From: Anaeromyces robustus
Lineage: Eukaryota; Neocallimastigomycota; Neocallimastigomycetes; Neocallimastigales; Neocallimastigaceae
Length of the DNA: 20,000 bases
Assembly (NCBI GenBank): GCA_002104895.1
Contig: MCFG01000180.1
Span: 1-20,000, forward strand
Direction of reading: 5' to 3'
Shown in pieces: positions 1 through 10,464 of the stretch. The position numbers and the translations under genes are program-made. Each line of letters starts with the position of its first letter. Within the stretch, counting starts at the first letter, position 1. The notes below the pieces were generated by a model. It made no database searches, was not told where the DNA came from, and worked only from the letters and a program-made list of their open reading frames with translations.

Positions 1-34
1 AAAATACAATAGAAATTAAAAATGGTAAATAATC

Positions 35-84
<50 letters not shown>
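35..84. repeat. ATA/AAT trinucleotide microsatellite
   Basis: About 16 uninterrupted ATA units are read directly from the sequence. It lies outside any gene. Confidence 0.95.
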
Positions 85-673
85 GAATTAAAAAATAAAG
101 AATGAAAAAAAAAAAACTACTATGAAAAATATATTATTTAAACAAAAAAATTTTCAGTAAATATTGGTAAGCAAACATGAAGTAATTTTTAATAATATAA
201 ATAGAAGTAAAAAATAATATTTATATATTTACTCATCCAATAATTTAATATATACTTATTTGTTATTTATTATTCATTTTTATTATTATTAAACAGAATT
301 TGGAATCTATTAAATTATTTTAATAGATTTCAATTTCTAATTATTTTCATTCATATAATTTATTTTTAAATCAAATAATTTGATTTATTTACCTTTATAT
401 ATATATATATATATTTTTTTTTTATTATCTTCCATATTTATATATTTTATTTTAATTTCTGTTTCCATATGCATAGAAAAAAAAAGACATATTTTATTAT
501 TAAAACTATAATTATAATTATAATTATAAATATGATTTTATAATTTTAATTCCTTTATTTTCATAATGATATTTATTTTGAAATGAATTAATAGTAGTGT
601 GAAATGTGAAATAAAATAATAAAAAAATTGATTTTTAATAATAAATTATTTTAAATAATATAATAAGTTTTAT

Positions 674-675
<2 letters not shown>

Positions 676-710
<35 letters not shown>
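676..710. repeat. Poly-T tract, 35 bases
   Basis: An uninterrupted run of 35 T. This is the longest homopolymer in the window and its length is likely to be uncertain in any assembly. Confidence 0.95.
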
Positions 711-982
711 CATTTTTCATTTTTTAAAACTATTTAAAATAATATTTATTTTTTTTTTATTATTATTAATTATTATTATTAATTATTATTATTAATTATT
801 ATTTAATATTATAATTCTGTTATGATAGGTATAGAATATTTATTTAAAAATTATAAAAAAAAAATTTATGTAATGTTTATTTTTTAAATATTAATCAATG
901 ACCATGCTGTAATTAAATTTAAAAATTTTTATTTTAATTAATATAAAATATTTTTTATGGTTTAAAATTTGATTAAAAATTA

Positions 983-1129
983 CACAATACCACCAAAGAA
1001 TAATAATAAGAAAAAAAAAGCAAAGTATTTAGCCTAATAAGGAAAGATTTTTAATTTACATAATACAATTTGTATATTTTAAATTGGCTTTTTTTCTTTA
1101 TTCTTTTTTTATTATTTCTTGGTATTACG
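983..1129. mobile_element. Possible MITE: 147-bp inverted-repeat element
   Basis: The left arm (983-1021) and the reverse complement of the right arm (1086-1129) align over about 40 bp with small gaps. Both show an outer AATACCA, then an A-rich block with AATAATAA, then AAAAAAAGC. The arms enclose about 65 bp of AT-rich spacer. A TA dinucleotide sits immediately outside each end (981-982 and 1130-1131), as expected for TA target-site duplication by Tc1/mariner-like elements. There is no coding capacity, so a non-autonomous element is the natural reading. In DNA this AT-rich, a TA flank is weak evidence, and only further genomic copies would prove mobility. Confidence 0.4.
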
Positions 1130-1397
1130 TAGTATATGTTAATATTTAATTAATGTATTCATTTAATAAAGAATAAACAATTTTTTAACATTAATTACTT
1201 GTAATAAGGAGTTGTATATATAAAAATAATATTGTTTTTATTTTATGACAACAATATTGTTACATTTATTCCAATAGAACTTTTTTTTTTTTTTTTTTTT
1301 TGAAAATTATTTTATTGCGAAAGATTTACTTATTTAAGAAAAAAGAAAAATCAATAAAAATATTAAAAATCAATAAATAAAATAAATATTTTATAAT

Positions 1398-1562
1398 ATG
1401 TGTGATGATAGGATTTCAATTGATTCATATATAACAGCTATTGATAATAAAGAAATAGAAATATTATGTAACACATCTAACAAAAAAGATATTGTTTATG
1501 AGATATACGATAAAGGTTTTCTTACTACTAAACGATTAAAATTTCTAATTGAAAAAAGTCAT

Positions 1563-1600
<38 letters not shown>

Positions 1601-2459
1601 TGATAAAAATAATAATAGAAATAATAATAGAAATAATAATAATAATATAATTATTTCAAATACTTTAATAAAAAGGTTATTTAAGGATAATGAAACTGAA
1701 TTATTAAATATTATTTTTAAAAAATATAAATTTTTTGATAATGAATTTATTAAAGATTTACTTTATTATTATAAAAATAAAAAACCCATATCTACCCTAT
1801 ATTTAAAACAAAAAATTTCAAATAAAAAATATCAAATTAATATAAGTAAAGGTTCCTATTTATTTTCTGCATGTGAACAAGGAAATGAACATTTAATAAA
1901 ATATTTAGTAAAATTAGGAGCAGATATTAATGAAGAAATATTTTATAAATTTGAATATGATAATTCTTTTAATCATTTTTGTGATATTTTTAATGAATAT
2001 TATTATACCCCTTTAATTTTTGCTTGTCAAAAAGGAAATGAAAAATTAGTAAAAATTTTAATTGATCTTGGAGCAGATATAACTAAAAAAGAATATATAA
2101 AATGTACTAGTAGCAGTGTATATGATATGGGTCATGGTTCAAGAAATTATATTAAAAAATATTTAAATACACCATTATATAATGCTTGTATAAATGGAAA
2201 TTTAAATATTTTTAAATATTTAATTGAACATGGATCAGATATAAATAAGGAAGATTGGCATGATAAACCTCCATTATTTATTGCATGTGAAAATGGTAAT
2301 ATTGATTTTGTATATTATTTAGTTAAAAAACTTGGTGTTGATATTAATAAAGAAAATAATAAAGGTGAAACACCAATATTTGTGGCCTATGAAAATGGAC
2401 ATGAAAATATAGTAAAATATTTAACTGAACATGAACATAGTGTAGATATAAATAAATAA
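1398..2459 (+). CDS. Asn-rich ankyrin-repeat protein, 3' end probably truncated
   Basis: This encodes 353 residues from a true ATG (MCDDRISID). The N-terminal ~55 residues are not a domain I recognise. Residues 57-83 are an Asn-rich low-complexity tract, encoded by AAT repeats and broken by Lys, Asp and Arg. A second unassigned segment runs to about residue 150. At least five ankyrin repeats follow, at about 153-178, 204-229, 258-283, 291-318 and 325-352. They are recognisable from motifs such as TPLIFACQKGNEKLVKILI, the GNE/GHE turn and the GADIN/GVDIN ending. Ankyrin repeats are generic protein-protein interaction scaffolds, so the partner cannot be told. There is no signal peptide or membrane segment, so the protein is probably intracellular. 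The frame stops at a TAA immediately followed by an A run, and ankyrin-like coding sequence continues beyond it in other frames. The annotated C-terminus is therefore probably shorter than the ancestral one. No intron was identified. Confidence 0.88.
1566..1646 (+). repeat. AAT/Asn microsatellite inside the ankyrin gene
   Basis: This AAT-rich tract encodes residues 57-83, mostly Asn with scattered Lys, Asp and Arg. It lies between the N-terminal segment and the ankyrin array, so length changes in multiples of three would be tolerated. Confidence 0.85.
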
Positions 2460-2476
2460 AAAAAAAAAAAAAAAAA
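2458..2476. repeat. Poly-A run at the frame break of the ankyrin gene
   Basis: Nineteen consecutive A begin inside the stop codon and end directly before the GGTGAAACC that resumes the ankyrin pattern in another frame. Intact copies just upstream have GAAAATAATAAAGG in the equivalent place, so the run replaces a mixed A/T/G segment. Confidence 0.9.
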
Positions 2477-2701
2477 GGTGAAACCCCATTAACTTTTTCA
2501 TGTAAAAGTAGAAATGAAATTTTAATTAAATATTTAATTGAACATAGAGCAAATATAAAATATATATAGAAAATAATAAAATTGAAACTCAAATAATAAA
2601 ATATCTAATTGAATATGAAATAGATGTTAATAAAGAGAATATTTATAGGTGAAACACCATTAATCAATGTAATTGGAGTTGGAAATAAAAGATTTCATTA
2701 A
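2460..2701 (+). pseudogene. Decayed ankyrin repeats downstream of the stop
   Basis: Ankyrin-type sequence continues in three successive frame-shifted pieces. After the A run, frame 2477-2569 reads GETPLTFSCKS...LIKYLIEHRANIKYI and then stops at TAG. Frame 2569-2652 reads ENNKIETQIIKYLIEYEIDVNKEN; it lacks the PLxxACxNG half of a repeat, which implies an internal deletion. It then stops at TGA. Frame 2648-2701 begins GETPL and fades out at TAA. The match to the consensus of the gene just upstream is direct. Frame breaks and a deletion together fit erosion of a former 3' extension. The first break sits at a homopolymer and could be an assembly error, but the later two do not. Confidence 0.8.
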
Positions 2702-2879
2702 TCAAAGAAAAAAAAAAGTAAAAAAAAATAATAAAAAAAAATAGTTCAAAAAATTTAAAAAGATAAAAAAAATTAAATATATAAAAAAAAAAGTAAATAT
2801 AGCAGATTCAGTAAAAAAATATATATATATATACCATAAATACCATAGATTATTTTCTAATAGCATTAATAATAATAAT

Positions 2880-2917
2880 TTTAAAATTTAAAATTTAAAA
2901 TTTAAAATTTAAAATTT
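2880..2917. repeat. AAAATTT heptanucleotide tandem repeat
   Basis: About five consecutive copies of a 7-bp AAAATTT unit. It ends in an inverted arrangement (AAATTTAATTAAATTT) that could fold back. Confidence 0.85.
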
Positions 2918-3129
2918 AATTAAATTTTAAAATTTTTTATTTATATAATGAATAATATGTTATTCAATATATTATTTTGTATAATACATTGTAATATAAT
3001 ATATATAATTAAATATTGAAAAATATATTATATTTAATATATTTTAAATATTCTCAATTAACAAATGTTTAATTTATAAATTAAAATTTGTAAATTATTA
3101 AATTAAGAAAAATCGTAATAAAATAAAAT

Positions 3130-3152
3130 AAAAAAAAAAAAAAAAAAAAAAA
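3130..3152. repeat. Poly-A tract, 23 bases
   Basis: An uninterrupted A run in non-coding sequence, with no gene end beside it that would suggest a processed transcript. Confidence 0.9.
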
Positions 3153-3684
3153 TAAAAACAATAGTAAAAATTAATTTATTAAATATTAATAATAATAATA
3201 AAAAGTGAAAAAAAAAGAAAAAAATGAAAATAACAGTAAAAATAAAAAAAAGAAAAAGAAAGATAACAATAACAATAATAAAAAAAATAAAAATAATAAA
3301 ATCTTTAATTTTTATATAAAAGATATTTTTTATTTCATATTTAAGGATTATTTTATTAAAATTTGAGAAATTTCATTAAATAATATTTAAAGGATATTGA
3401 TTTTATTTATATTCTTTATTTTTTTTTATTGATAAAATTAAAATTCAATTATTTGTATTTATTTAATAACTAAACAAAAAGAATAAAAAAAAAGATTTTT
3501 TTTATTCATTATAAGCAAAATAATTAGCTATGTTTTTATTAAATTATTACATTATAAAATTTTTTTTTCATAGACAATTCTGTATTATAAAACTTATTTT
3601 TATTTAACAAAAGTATAGGATATTCAATATATACATATTATTCTATTTATTTATTTATTTATTATATTATCAGTAAAATACATG

Positions 3685-3723
3685 AATATAACTATTCAAA
3701 AAATAATTTTGAATAGTTATATT
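3685..3723. repeat. Perfect hairpin: 17-bp arms, 5-nt loop
   Basis: AATATAACTATTCAAAA at 3685-3701 is exactly reverse-complemented at 3707-3723 around the loop AATAA. It is followed by the palindromic GATCGATC at 3726-3733. A perfect 17-bp stem of mixed sequence is more than simple AT richness would give. The role is unknown; it could be the remnant of an inverted-repeat element or a stable RNA/DNA stem. Confidence 0.75.
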
Positions 3724-4287
3724 ACGATCGATCATCAAAAAAGATTTTCCTTATATATTCGTTCATTTGAACTTTACATTTCTTTTTATATCTTTTTATT
3801 ATAAATATTATAACAATTTTAACTACCTAAAGCAGAATAATATATATATAATTATGTTTAGAAATTTAACAAATAGAGACTTATTATTAATTAATTTTTT
3901 AGGAAAGAGATCACATTCAATTTTTACAAAAATAATAAAGTTCATTATCATTCATATTTAAAGAAATTTCTACTAAATATTTTTTCATCTTTTTTTATTT
4001 ATTTATTTATTTATTTATATAATTTTATATAATTATTAATTTTGTTTATTTTTTTTTAATCATAATTGATTTTTTTTTTTTTTACTTTATATATATTTAA
4101 TAAAAACAATTTTAACAATTTTTAATGAATTATTTTATTTATTTATTTATTTATTTATTTAATTTTTTTTTTTAAAAAAAAGTTGTTTATGTGTTGTGCA
4201 ATAATAAAATTTTCTTTTTATTCTTTTTATTATACAAAAAATATTTATAAATTTTATATTTATTTATTTATTTATTTATATTATATT

Positions 4288-4465
4288 TATTTAATTATAT
4301 TTATTTATCCATTTATGTATTATGATATTTATTTATTTAATTATATTTATTTATTCATTTATATATTATGATATTTATTTATTTTATATTTATATATTCA
4401 TTTATATATTATGATATTTATTTAATTTATATTTATTTATTCATTTATATATTATGATATTTATA
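4288..4465. repeat. Minisatellite, four copies of a 43-46 bp unit
   Basis: The landmark TATGATATTT recurs at 4321, 4367, 4410 and 4453, each preceded by a TTATATTTATTTAT...CATTTATATAT segment. Spacing is 46, 43 and 43 bp. It is non-coding; the apparent Tyr/Leu/Ile/Phe frame across it is a by-product. Confidence 0.85.
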
Positions 4466-4687
4466 TAATATAATAATAATAAATATTGAAATAATAATTT
4501 TAATATATTTTCTATTAAACATATATAAGATGTATATTATTATATTATATATTATATATTATATATTATAATATATAAAGGTTATACAAGTCAAAATAAA
4601 TATTGAAGAATTTTTTTAAAATTTATTTATTTTTTTTTTTTTCATTCTTTTTATTTTTGTATATAATATATTAGTATATTTATAAAT

Positions 4688-4976
4688 ATTTTTATTTTTA
4701 TTTTATTTTATTTTTATTTATTTTTATTTTACTATATTTTTATTTTTATTTTATTTTATTTTTATTTATTTTTATTTTACTTTATTTTTATTTTTATTTT
4801 ATTTTATTTTTATTTATTTTTATTTTACTTTATTTTTATTTTTATTTTATTTTATTTTTATTTTATTTTATTTTACTATATTTTTATTTTACTATATTTT
4901 TATTTTTATTTTATTTTATTTTTATTTATTTTTATTTTACTTTATTTTTATTTTTATTTTATTTTATTTTATTTTA
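4688..4976. repeat. Minisatellite of 48-bp period built from TTTTA-like pieces
   Basis: The only C residues in this tract, in a TTTTAC context, fall at 4732, 4780, 4828, 4876, 4892 and 4940. The spacing is 48, 48, 48, 16 and 48 bp, a clean 48-bp period with one 16-bp partial unit inserted. Between them lie TTTTATTTTT and TTTATTTA pieces. No coding potential. Confidence 0.88.
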
Positions 4977-5430
4977 AGCTAGTATTGTATTAGAAGACAA
5001 TTTTTTATAATTATTAAAATATTGAAATGATGCAATTTTTAAAAATAAATATTGAATTATATATAAAAAAAAATTAAAATGTTTTTTAATTAATTATATA
5101 TTAATTAAATTAAATCAAATCAACATTATAAAATGAAAAATTAAATTTTAATAATCAGAGATGACTTTATTATTATTATTATTATTAATTATTATTATAT
5201 ATAATTATTTTCTAATTATATATAATAAAAAATATCTAAAATTATTAAATAAAATTGTACCAAATAATTAAAATAAATATTTTATTAAGTAAAAACAATT
5301 ATATAATAATAAATAATAAATAATAATAAATAATAATAAATAATAATAAATAATAAAATATTAATCATTTAAAAACCATTTTTTTTTTTCATTATAAAAG
5401 AAATTATTAAGTTAATAATTTTTACTTATA

Positions 5431-5562
5431 TAATCTCTAAATAAAAAGAATAGATTACAAATTATATTATGTTATATTATGTAAAAATTATAATTTTTAA
5501 TCAATTCATTTCATTCATTTCATTTATTTCATTTATTTCATTTAATCTCTAAATAAAAAGAA
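5431..5562. repeat. 20-bp direct repeat pair
   Basis: TAATCTCTAAATAAAAAGAA occurs at 5431-5450 and again at 5543-5562, 112 bp apart. The spacer holds TCATT/TCATTTATT simple repeats. There is no terminal inverted structure to call it an insertion. Confidence 0.6.
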
Positions 5563-5566
5563 AATA

Positions 5567-5572
<6 letters not shown>

Positions 5573-5599
<27 letters not shown>
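5573..5599. repeat. Poly-A tract, 27 bases
   Basis: An uninterrupted A run followed directly by a small G-rich patch, GGAGAGGGAGAAG (5600-5612), which is unusual in this background. A second, slightly shorter A run follows at about 5671-5692. Confidence 0.85.
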
Positions 5600-5602
<3 letters not shown>

Positions 5603-7184
5603 GAGGGAGAAGTTTAAAATCAATAGGCTGAAAAAAATTTTTTTATATATATTATGTTTTATTTTTTTTTTAAAAAAAAAAAAAAAAAAAAAACTTTTAA
5701 ATTTTTTTATATTTTTAAACTTTTTTTCATATTTATTGTACACAAAAACTAAAAAATTTTTTTGTCAGAAAATTAAGTTTTTTTTTTAAAAAAAATTTTT
5801 ATGTTACACAGATTCAACTTTTATCAACTATTTGAACCAATAAATTTATCTTTTTTTTTTTTATCTTTTTTTTTTTTTCATTTTTCATATGAATTTTAAA
5901 AGATTTCATGAAATGAAAACTAAAAAAAAAAAAGTTTATTTATTATTAATTAATATAAATATCTTTATAAATATCTTTAATAAAAAAGATATTTTTTTAT
6001 TTTCTCAATTACTTTTATTATTATTGTTATTATTTTTATTATTTTATATTATTAATAAATTTATTATACTTTAGTATTATTTATTATTTATAAGTATAAA
6101 TACAAATGATTTTTCTTACATTTTTATTTATTTAATCAATTCACTTTTAAATCTTTTATAATTTTAAAAATATAAGTTTAATAATAATTAATCAATCAAT
6201 AAATAAAAATTATAAATTTATATATTTATATTAGGATTCTTTAACTACTTTTCTTTAATCCAAAATAATAATAATGGATATTTTATTTTGTGTAAAAATT
6301 TTAACAATTTATTTAATCACAAAAGAGTAAAATAAAAATAATTAAAACTTTAATAAAAGAAAAATTTTTATTTATTTATTTATTATTTATTATTTATTAT
6401 AATATATTATTATATATATTATATATTTAATTTTGTACTTTATTTTTTTATTAAACACAATTTTTAAATTAAATAAGAAATAATTATATAAATTATTTAT
6501 ATATACATATATATACATATATATATATTATATATCTATAAAAGAATATTTATATTAATATTCCTTTTTTAAAAAAAAAATAATAAAAATGTGATAATTA
6601 AAATATAAAAAATTTAAATTCTATAAAAGATGTAATTATATGTTTTAATATATTAATATATTAATATATTTATATATAATTTTTAAAATTAAAAGTGCTT
6701 TTTTTTTTTTTTTTCTATGTTATTAAAAATTAATAATATTTAATAATATTTTAAGTTTAATTCTACAAGTGAAAAATTGATTTTTTTTTTCTTTCTGTGG
6801 TCATTTCTTTATTTCAATCTAACAATATTAAAAAACAATACTACTTTTCACATTGTTAAAATCTAGATTCAGTTAATGAAAAACGAAATTATTTAAATGC
6901 TTTAATTGTTGGAATTAATCATTAATGTTAAAATTATTTTTCTTAATTTATGAAATTTAATATTAATATTATTAATTTTCAAAACTATGAAATCTTTAAA
7001 GTTTAAATAATAAATTACATTTATTTAGTGATCATTTTTATTGCATAATCATTATAGAAATTTTTTATATAATTAAAACTGATTCAATCTTTAAAATAAT
7101 AATAATTCTATTAAATATAATCATACTAATAAATAATAATAATTTATATGCGGTAATCCAATATTAATAAAAATTATTAATAAA

Positions 7185-7185
7185 A

Positions 7186-7220
<35 letters not shown>

Positions 7221-7221
7221 A
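7185..7221. repeat. AAAT tetranucleotide microsatellite
   Basis: About nine AAAT units are read directly in non-coding sequence. Confidence 0.9.
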
Positions 7222-7287
7222 AACAAAGAAATAAAATAAAAATAAATAATAGTAATATGGATAATAAATAATAATAATATATAATAA

Positions 7288-7365
7288 ATAATAAATAGTA
7301 CTAGCGTTATAGTAATATAATAATAATAAATAATAATAAATAATACTAACGTTATAATAAATAAT
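7288..7365. repeat. Imperfect duplication around AC(T)A(A/G)CGTTATA
   Basis: Two copies of an AATAAATA-rich segment carrying ACTAGCGTTATA (about 7300) and ACTAACGTTATA (about 7346) lie about 46 bp apart, embedded in AAT repeats. The CG-containing core makes them stand out from the surrounding AT repeats. Confidence 0.55.
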
Positions 7366-9000
7366 AAATAGTAATAGATAATGATAGAAAATAATAGTTA
7401 ATAATTAATCATTAATGTTTTTATTATTATTGTTATAAAAGTTAAAAAAATATGATATATAAAAGAGTGGATGATTACTATACAACATAAAAAAAATACA
7501 AGTAAATGAAAATTTCTTATTTAATTTAATATATTTTATTTCTAGAAATAGAAAAAAATATATTATATTATTATTATATTATTATTATTCATTATTATTA
7601 TGATAATCTTTTATTAAATTTATTAATTTTTTATTGTTTTCTATTTAGTAATAGTTGTTTATTGTCAACATGATATTTTACTATTTTACATTTATATTCA
7701 ATTATTTTACGTTTCAATTCCATTTTTATACTTTTTATATAGTTTAAACATTTATTAATTTATTAATTAATTTATTAATTTATAATTATTTATAATTATT
7801 TAATTTAATTTCCAATTTTTTTTTTTAAAAAAAAATAAATTAAATATTAATTAATCATTGATTAAAATAAAATACAGAAATAAAATGAATAAAAAAAATT
7901 TTTTTTTTTTGTTTTTTAACTAAAAGAATTTTCTAGTTTCTATAGATTTAAATGAAATTTATATTACATAAACTTTATTATTTAAATACTTTTTTTTTTT
8001 GAAACAAAAAAAGAAATAAATAATTAATATAAAATAAATCCATATATTAAATTAAATAGAACCAAAATTTTTTTTTTTTATATTTATTTTTATATTTATA
8101 CTTTGAGATTATATTATATGTTATGTACTACCACTACCATTATTAATAATTTTACATAAAGTTTTATTATATCTTACATATATATGTTATTCTATAGATA
8201 GAGAGAGATATCTATAATAATTATTTATTTAAAATAAAAAATTTTTTTCTTTTATTTTTTATAATTAATTAATATATATAATTATTTAATTGAAATATTG
8301 AATTAAATAAGGAATAATATTAATAATGAATATATTTATTAATTAATGAATGAAATAATTCAGTTTTAAACACTAGATAAATATATTAATAATTGTATGA
8401 TACTTTATAATATTTTTTGTTTTATTCTATAGAAAATAATTAAAAATAATATTAATAAAAGATAGAACATAAATTAAAAAAATATCACAAAAAATGAAAA
8501 AAAAATTTTTTTATTAATTATTTCTTTAAAAAATATTAAAAAATATAGTTTTAGACACAAAAATAGGAAGGAAAAAAAATTTTTTTTTTAATTTTAATGT
8601 CAATTGTTAATAAAATGTTTTAATAAAGATTTGGCTAGTAAATACAAAAAAGAAAAAAAAAATTTTTTTTACTATAATATGTTTCATATATCATGCTTTT
8701 TTTTTTTTTTAATTGTGTAACTTTTTTTGTAGTCAAGGCTAAAAAAATTATGAGAATGTATATATAAAAAAAAAAAAGATATATAAATAAGAAAAAATCA
8801 TAAAAAAAAAAAAAAAAAAACAACTCAACTTTTTAAAAAATAGATATTTAAAATATATAAATATATATAATATAAAGATATAAAAATATAAGATATAAAT
8901 TATTATAATATTTATATTTATATTTATAAATATATTTATATATATTTAAATAAAATAGTTTAATAAAAAACTATATAAAAAAAGTGGGAAATAAATAAAA

Positions 9001-9226
9001 TAAAAATAATAATACTAATATAATAAAAAAAAACAAATAATAAAAATAATAATAAATAATAATACTAATATAATAAAAAAAACAAATAATAAAAATAATA
9101 ATACTAATATAATAAAAAAAAAAAAAACAAATAATAAAAATAATAATACTAATATAATAAAAAAAAGCAAACAATAAAAATAATAATAGTATATATATAA
9201 TAAAAAAAAAAACAAATAATAAAAAA
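9001..9226. repeat. Minisatellite just upstream of the lectin-like gene
   Basis: TACTAATATAATAA followed by an A run, CAAATAATAAAAATAAT and so on recurs at 9013, 9063, 9102 and 9148, with a diverged fifth copy near 9188. Unit length varies from 39 to 50 bp, mainly because the internal A runs differ. It ends about 150 bp before the start codon at 9375, so it may lie within the promoter region. The reverse-strand open frames across it, made of Phe/Tyr/Ile, are artefacts of the repeat. Confidence 0.85.
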
Positions 9227-9374
9227 TATATATATATGACAAAAAATAATTAATTAAACAAATTATAAAAATTATAATAGATAATAAAAAAGTTATATAA
9301 ATTTTATTAAATTTATTATACCTTAAAAAAATTTATAGATATCACCTTTATTTTTTTAACTTTATATAAAAAAA

Positions 9375-10431
9375 ATGAATAATCATTATTTATTTTTTAC
9401 AGTTAATGCTTTTTTAAACTACTTAATTGGTAGTTATACTGTTTCTGCAGCAAATGTACCAAATATTGAATCTGGTACAATGCCAAAATGGATTTTTAAT
9501 AATTATTCTAAAAAATGTTTATTTGCACAATCATCACCAGTCGTTAAAGATTGTGGAAATACTAAAAAATTTACATGGTACATGTCACCATATCCTGATG
9601 GATATATTCGTCCAGCTTCTAACACTAAATCATGTTTAAGTGTTTCAGATCTTGGTAGTGGTGAAATGAAATTAAGTACATGTAATATTGATGATATCTT
9701 TGAATATAATACTGATGAAAAAACAATTTTCCCTTTTTCTTCTGGGGAAGATTATTGTTTGAGTATTGAAGATAATGGTAATGTTGTCATAAGTGAAAAT
9801 ACATCCGAAGATGTACAACAATGGTCATTATGGGATAAAAATCCAATAGAAATTATTGAAGCTGAAACTCAAGAAGTTTTGATTTATAATAAAAATTTAG
9901 ATAAATGTTTATTATCTGCTACTTCATATAGTAGTAAACCTATCATTGGTGCTTGTAATAATAGCCGTGCTAAATGGGAAATTCCTGTTTCAGGTGATGG
10001 TTTCTTTAAATCAACTTTAAAGGGTTGGTGTTTAAATTTTGAAAATATTGAATTTGGTAGTGTTAGTATGGGAGAATGTAATGAATATGCTATTATTAAT
10101 GATATACTTTCCTCTTATAATGAAGAAAGTATTATTTCTACAGGTGATGAAAATAAATGTTTAGGTCTCTTACGTTCTACTAAATCTAATGAAACTCGTT
10201 TAAATATGAATGATTGTGATGAAGGAAATGATGATCAACATTGGGAAATACGTCCTACTAGCGAAAGTTCTTCTAAGGTTACTAGATGTGGTGCTGGTAT
10301 TGGAAAATGTAATTCTAATCAATGTTGTGGTAAAAATGGTATTTGTGGTACAACTAAAGATTTTTGTGATAATGGATGTCAACCTCAATTTGGTAAATGT
10401 AATAAATCAACAACTACCACTACCACTACCA

Positions 10432-10464
<33 letters not shown>

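Larger units (their letters stand above)
1..1397. other. AT-rich intergenic region
   Basis: No open frame longer than low-complexity noise is visible. The stretch holds an ATA/AAT microsatellite (35-84), a 35-base T run (676-710), a 21-base T run (1281-1301) and an inverted-repeat element at 983-1129 listed separately. Composition is close to pure A and T, in contrast to the gene that begins at 1398. No recognisable promoter can be separated from the background. Confidence 0.8.
2702..9374. other. Long AT-rich intergenic region without supported genes
   Basis: This 6.7-kb stretch has only short open frames, and these are products of simple repeats (runs of Phe, Leu, Ile, Tyr, Asn, Lys). Several open only from non-ATG codons such as TTG. 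None has a recognisable domain. Slightly more complex patches at 3855-3961 and about 6780-6960 show no protein family I can identify. The repeats inside it are listed separately. Confidence 0.8.

Noticed and set aside
2442-2477. A possible 36-nt intron (GTAGAT...AAAAG) bridging the ankyrin stop
   Set aside because: Joining the flanks gives a frame that stops within five codons and does not resume the ankyrin pattern. The donor is also not a typical GTAAGT/GTATGT type.
3767-3961. Short open frame of 64 codons
   Set aside because: It opens from TTG, not ATG. The inner ATG gives about 35 residues (MFRNLTNRDLLL...) with no recognisable domain, signal or neighbour context. Kept only as a slightly complex patch.
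4183-4371. Tyr/Leu/Ile-rich open frame
   Set aside because: It opens from TTG and runs through the 43-46 bp minisatellite, so its composition is that of the repeat.
5889-6074. 61-codon open frame
   Set aside because: Low-complexity Lys, Ile, Leu and Phe only; composition matches AT-rich non-coding DNA, with no domain.
8971-9242. Two overlapping minus-strand Phe/Tyr/Ile frames
   Set aside because: They are reverse translations of the 39-50 bp tandem repeat; the peptide repeats mirror the DNA repeats.
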